From Phlegmacium glaucopus (Eukaryota > Basidiomycota > Agaricomycetes > Agaricales > Cortinariaceae), in contig MU130355.1 of the NCBI GenBank assembly GCA_015039465.1, positions 33,692 to 97,691 on the forward strand: 64,000 nucleotides of DNA, read 5' to 3'. The first letter of the stretch is position 1, and every line of letters begins with the position of its first letter. The translations under genes were made by a program, and so were the position numbers. Below are positions 59,531 through 64,000 of the stretch, one piece after another. The notes below the pieces were generated by a model. The model was not told the origin of the DNA. It did not search any database and saw nothing but the letters and a program-made list of their open reading frames with translations.

Positions 59531-61916
59531 CTTCTGCAGAAACTGTCTCTCATGACGTGAAAAAAATCTTTGTGCAGGTCTGAAAGTGTATTGCTAAGAT
59601 GCTACAGGTAAATTTATATTTCATTTTAGCAACTTCCGTTACTCACCAAGCATCCTCAGGAGTATGATGGTGCTTTTAACTTCATGACTGATGCTTGGAC
59701 ATTACCGAACCACAAGGCATTCATTGCGATTACTGTCCATCTCAAACATGAAGGGGTCCCAATTTCTATGCTCCTGGATCTCGTTGAGGTGGCGAGGTCC
59801 CATTCAGGCATTAATCTAGCAGAGGCTTTTGCAAAAGTCCTTAAGGAGTTTGGAATTGAAGACAAGGTGAGTTTTTGTTATATTATTGAACTTTAGTTGA
59901 AACTTACCTTGCCATCTCAGATCCTCTCCATCACCTGCAATAACACATCCAACAACGATGCCATGATCAAACATCTGGCAACACTTGTCAAAAACTTCCC
60001 TGGTGCAGCTAATCAAACCTGCTGTTTCACCCATATCCTTAACCTCGCCGCTAAAAGCATTCTCCACCAGTTTGATGCACCAAAAAAGGCAGCAGACGGT
60101 GAATTGGCAGACAATGCCACAGATGCACTGGCTGCACTTGTGCAAGAACTCGAAGACACCATAGCTCAGGCTGATGATGGTGATGAAGAAGGTGATAATG
60201 ATGAGGTGGGTGGTGATGATGATGATAATGACGGACTTGGTGACAAGCGCAATGGGATGTCTGAGGAAGAAGTGGTTGAGCTGGAGCAGTCTCTTGTTCC
60301 AATTTGGTTAATGCTTACAAAGGTAAGTCAAAATCCAAGCTATCTTATTTGAAACTGCCTAATCCCATGGACAGCTTCAAGCTCTTGTGAACACTATCAA
60401 GAATTCATCCACAATTATTCTCCCTCAATGACTTGCAAAACTTGAAGACCTTGGCCTCAAGGTTCGTATGATGCCTCGTGATGTCTCAACTCGCTGGAAT
60501 TCAACCTTCAACATGTTGGATTTTGCTCTTGACTATCATGTATTGATCAACACAATTACATCCAACTGGGATCTCAACCTCTGCAAGTACGAGTTGGAAG
60601 ATGATGAGTGGGTAGTCGCTAAAAATCTATATGATACCTTAAAGGTATGTAGCCTCTTGCAGGCTCGGCTCCCTCATCAATTAGTTTGATTATAATTGTC
60701 CTAGATCTTTAAGCACGCAACCCTCTTTTTTTTGCACCACACCCCAAGCATCAGCACAGTGATACCTGCCATGGACCACATCAACACCCACCTTGCAACA
60801 GCAACTCAAGATGCCAGCTACTCTATTTCAATTTGTGCTGCACTCGCAATCGGAAAGCAAACCCTCAACCGATATTACAACAAGACGGATCACTCTGAGG
60901 TATACTGAATTGCAATGGGTACATGTTATCTTACTTATTTTATAACTTTTGCTGACAATTTCATATAGTTCTTCACCCTCGTCACAAGCTCCATTACTTC
61001 AAGACTGCTGGGTGGGAGGATGAATGGATCGAAATGGCACACAACATTGTTCACAAGGAATTTGACAGAACATATGCATTTATGGATATTGATGATGAAA
61101 TAATTTCAATGAACAAGGTACAAAAACAATTCCAATTTTGTTGATTATCGTAGACTTACTGTTCCTCAACATTACCAGCCCTCATTTCCTATGAATATAT
61201 TTGATGGTTTACCTGCACTTTCAGCCCCGGCACCTTCAGAGCTCTGCAACCAGCTTGATCGATATCTCAGCACCAATCCTGAGCAAGTAACAGATGTCTG
61301 CCAATGGTGGTATGAAAGGAGGGTGGTGTATCCCCGTCTTCACCATATGGCCCTCAATTACCTTACAATTCCAGGTATGTACTTTAAACAAACTTCAATT
61401 CAATGATTATACTATGCTTACTGATCTTAATTCTTCCTTGTATCAAAACTAGCTACCTTGGTTGATGTTGAATGGGTTTTCAGTCAAGGCCATATTGTCC
61501 TCTCACATCTTTGCAGCTGGCTCTCAGTTCAATCTACATGGGCCTTGATGTGCCTTGGTGTATGGAGCCGTATGGGATATGTAAAAGATAGTGATATTAG
61601 GGCCGTTGTTGTACTACCTGAGATCCCTGCTAACGCAAAGGAAGAAGACCTAGCTGTTGGATGGGATGCTATCTTAGATTAGTTCCGCGACATCCTATCA
61701 TGTATTTGCTTACTTTTCTCCAAATTGAGTGCGGGTTTTTGAAACCCATAAACACCCATAAACACCTATAAACACCCATAAACCCCCATAAAACCCTTAC
61801 CCTTACCCTGACCCGCTAAAACCCCTACCCTTGGTAGTGGGTAAGGGTTTGCCGGGTAAGGGTACAGGTAGCCCTGGAAAACCCCAGCGTTACCCGTGAC
61901 AATCACTACTGTCAAA

Positions 61917-62573
61917 TCCAAAAAAAATGTCAAATTGTGTGGAAATTTACCCTAAAGTGAAAGTTTTTGTTTGAAAAATATTTAACCATGCTTGAAATAG
62001 GTATAATGTGTTTCATTCTATTTTAATTTACAAATACTGCAAACATAAAAATGCTCATTTATGCAAATTTCCACAAAACTTAATATTTGTCACAAATTTG
62101 GTATTAGTAAGAATGAAAGATTGTACAAAGTATTTTGTCCAAGTCGAAAAGAAAAGAAAAATAATATGTTATACAAATACAAAAAAAGTTCGCCCCCTTG
62201 ATTCCTCACTGAGCAAGTCTGTCAGGGTGTCACTTGATGGGTCAGTAGTACTGCATTTAAACTTCCTTTGGAAAAATTCAGTGAGATTGAATGAGATGGA
62301 ATCAGGACGCACACGAGATAATGAGACAATGACCATAACTTTTTCACCTTCCCACAGCATGGTAGAACAAGCAAAATGACACTAGATGGTGTTGACTGGG
62401 TGTAATTTGAGAGCGCCAACTTCATGACTCCATATCTGAGTTTGAAGCAATGGATAAATTGAAAAGGGATCAGACTGAATGTGAGTGTTATGTTGTTTGA
62501 ACCTTCGAACAGCAACCAAGGTAATTATGCTCCGAATATTGTCATTAGAAGCAAATTGAATGATGTGTTCAAT
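61917..62573. other. Intergenic region, no gene seen
   Basis: AT-rich sequence to the right of the hAT element. Minus-strand open stretches of 60-97 codons overlap it without recognisable motifs. Confidence 0.4.
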
Positions 62574-62945
62574 TCAAGCTGGCAGAAAAGAAGGAGAGTC
62601 TAATAGAATGCAGCTGTTTCCTCTGTGTTTTGAAGCTATGGAATATGTGAGTCCGGCAATGGTGAGCTGAGAAAGGGTGGAACTGCTGGTAGGTAAGGAG
62701 CCAAAGTGTTTCTGGATACAGTCCTTCAGAGAATCAGGTAGATAGATACCAATCTCGATTCCACCAGGCTCCAGAAACAAGTCATCATTGTTGGTACTGT
62801 CCAAAGCTTCAGCGCCCAGAAACCCATAATATCTGTAAGAAGTGTATTTCGGATCTGGGGCTCAATGAACTTCTGAAAAATCAGTGTGCAGTTGTGGATT
62901 ACTTCAGGACTTCCCATTTTGAGGATGAGGTTCTTCAACGCCGCG
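62574..62945 (-). CDS. Partial unrecognised coding-like stretch, possibly transposon-associated
   Basis: The minus strand reads NLILKMGSPEVIHNC near its start. A second frame then gives LFLEPGGIEIGIYLPDSLKD and LTIAGLTYSIASKHRGNSC to a stop at 62574; an intron or frameshift must lie between. GLTYSIASKHRGNS resembles a motif I associate with Agaricomycete mobile-element proteins, but I cannot name the family. It directly abuts the repeat starting at 62946 and may be the interior of that element. Confidence 0.35.
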
Positions 62946-64000
62946 GTATAAATCATTGTTTGTGTTGTTAAAAACACCAACCAGAGAGCAATGGACTAGT
63001 CTTTAAGTCAAAAGCCTCCCTGTTGTTCGTTTAGGGAAGGTGTAACCTTGACTTGTATCACACAGAGGTAGGGAGCAAGAGTAGAGGTGAGGAGGATGAG
63101 GATGAAGGTCTTGGAAGATGAATGAGGTAGAAGACGAGGATGAGGATGGGTAAGAAAGAGTCTTCAGTAAGACTATAGCGGTTGACAGTAGAGGACAGTG
63201 ACAGTAAGGGACTGAAAAAGCGAACTTAGAGGGAGGAATTCACTGGAATTCCACTGAGATGATGAAAGTGGGGGGTAAGAATGAATTGAGATGAACTACC
63301 TATCCTGGTACAAAAGAGCAGTATTTATACCCTAAGGATGAGGCTATGTAGAACAATAAAAAGAAAGAAGTACGCGCTGTCAAAGGAAGAAAGATAAAGA
63401 GAGGACAGCTGCGAGAAGAAAAGAACAATGGAAAAGAAGAAGGAACAATAAAAAAATCTGTAAAGTGTCAAAGTGCGAGAGAAAAGAAGAGAAGGCAGTG
63501 TACATAGTCCAATAGCAAAAATATATCAACTCCATAGGCGTGTGGTCATGTCAAAAATGTGAAAGGTCCTGAGTCAACACTTGAAAGGCGCAGCCATGTT
63601 CCCGAGAAAACACTACTTGCCCATGATCCCATGTCGCGCAGCCTTGATAACACTTGACACACTGCGAGAATAATCCTCTGCTGCTGATTCATCTGCAATT
63701 CCTGCTTAGTCGTGATCCTCCTGGACTTCCTAAGTTGTCATAAAGAGGGTGGGAAGGCTTCAGGTACCGCGTGAATGATGGTTTTGGCAGTGAATGATAA
63801 GATAAGAGGTAGATAATTGAGGATAGGGGACTGAGTGAGATCCAGGAGCGAGGGATGGCAAGATAGATGGCTGAGGGGAAGACTTGTGGGTCCATAGCCA
63901 CAACAACAATGACAAAGCCTTGTACATAATGGGAGATGTAGTTGATGCGTCCATAAAGGGGCCGTTCTTGAAATGATGGACCAAAGATATGATCAAACGC
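62946..64000 (-). mobile_element. Second copy of the 1.39-kb insertion element, cut by the window end
   Basis: Collinear with 49739-50830 at high identity (TATAAATC.TTGTTTGTGTTGTT at its left, GATCAAACGC at the window end), with a few indels. The left flank differs from that of the first copy. Confidence 0.8.

Larger units (their letters stand above)
57498..61682 (+). pseudogene. hAT transposase, broken
   Basis: Begins at ATG 57498 and ends at TAG 61680-61682. An acidic N-terminal region is followed by a BED-type zinc finger (ECAAAHC..STSNLRKHAKIC). The RNase-H-like core follows (MTDAWTLPNHKAF; CNNTSNNDAMI; MPRDVSTRWNSTFNML), then the C-terminal hAT dimerisation segment (VDVEWVFSQG; LCLGVWSRMGYV). 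Breaks include TGA in place of TGG after KHAKIC (near 58945) and after ILPQ (near 60430), TGA after FVQV (near 59581), a MITE after SAEA, and a solo LTR after HIPS. The first intron (from 57688) lacks a clear acceptor. The element cannot make a full enzyme now. Confidence 0.88.
57236..61908 (+). mobile_element. Complete hAT transposon, 4673 bp, with nested insertions
   Basis: Ends TAGTGATTGT..ACAATCACTA and an 8-bp target duplication CTGTCAAA (57228-57235 and 61909-61916). GGGTAAGGG-type subterminal repeats lie at both ends. Contains one transposase gene, itself carrying a 623-bp MITE and a 251-bp solo LTR. Confidence 0.93.

Overview
The window looks like nuclear DNA of an Agaricomycete (mushroom-forming basidiomycete). 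Genes carry many short introns of about 50-85 nt, with GT..AG ends and CTAAT/CTGAC-like branch sites. The gene families are ones typical of that class: ricin-B-fold lectin, a DUF7330-like protein, NACHT NTPases, fungal P-loop GTPases, an alpha-type kinase, and hAT and Ty1/Copia elements. I cannot name the species. Gene models below were built by hand from splice signals and checked for frame consistency. No similarity search could be run, so family names rest on recognised motifs.

Layout. 1-11 kb is an ordinary gene-dense region: the 3' end of a lectin gene, a 971-aa DUF7330-like protein, a 1449-aa low-complexity protein, and an intact three-exon cystathionine gamma-lyase. 11-14.5 kb has no clear gene except a 1-kb array of a 69-bp minisatellite. 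14.7-18.4 kb holds two divergently transcribed GTPase genes that share a 570-bp promoter region. 18.9-29.8 kb is a tandem segmental duplication. Each unit has a NACHT STAND-type NTPase gene (+) converging on a gene (-) for a small single-pass membrane protein with a Cys/Trp-rich C-terminal domain. Both genes appear intact in both units (840/825 aa and 273/273 aa). A decayed third unit lies at 48.9-57 kb.

Between and beyond these units is a transposon landfill. It holds a young, nearly intact Copia element (351-bp LTRs, two differences, one internal stop). It holds six hAT-type insertions, each with an exact 8-bp target duplication; one is a complete 4.7-kb element carrying a broken transposase gene. 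There are two solo LTRs, a pair of near-identical 0.44-kb inverted repeats, and a 1.39-kb insertion that splits the third NACHT copy. At 38-43 kb an alpha-type kinase gene lies 57 bp downstream of an integrase-like DDE gene on the same strand; the kinase tail is interrupted by a hAT MITE.

How the parts fit. The NACHT/membrane-protein units beside the GTPase pair resemble an expanding fungal innate-immunity or nonself-recognition locus under transposon bombardment. Most of the premature stops whose ancestral codon can be inferred are C:G to T:A transitions (CGA to TGA, TGG to TGA). This fits methylation-linked decay of repeats.
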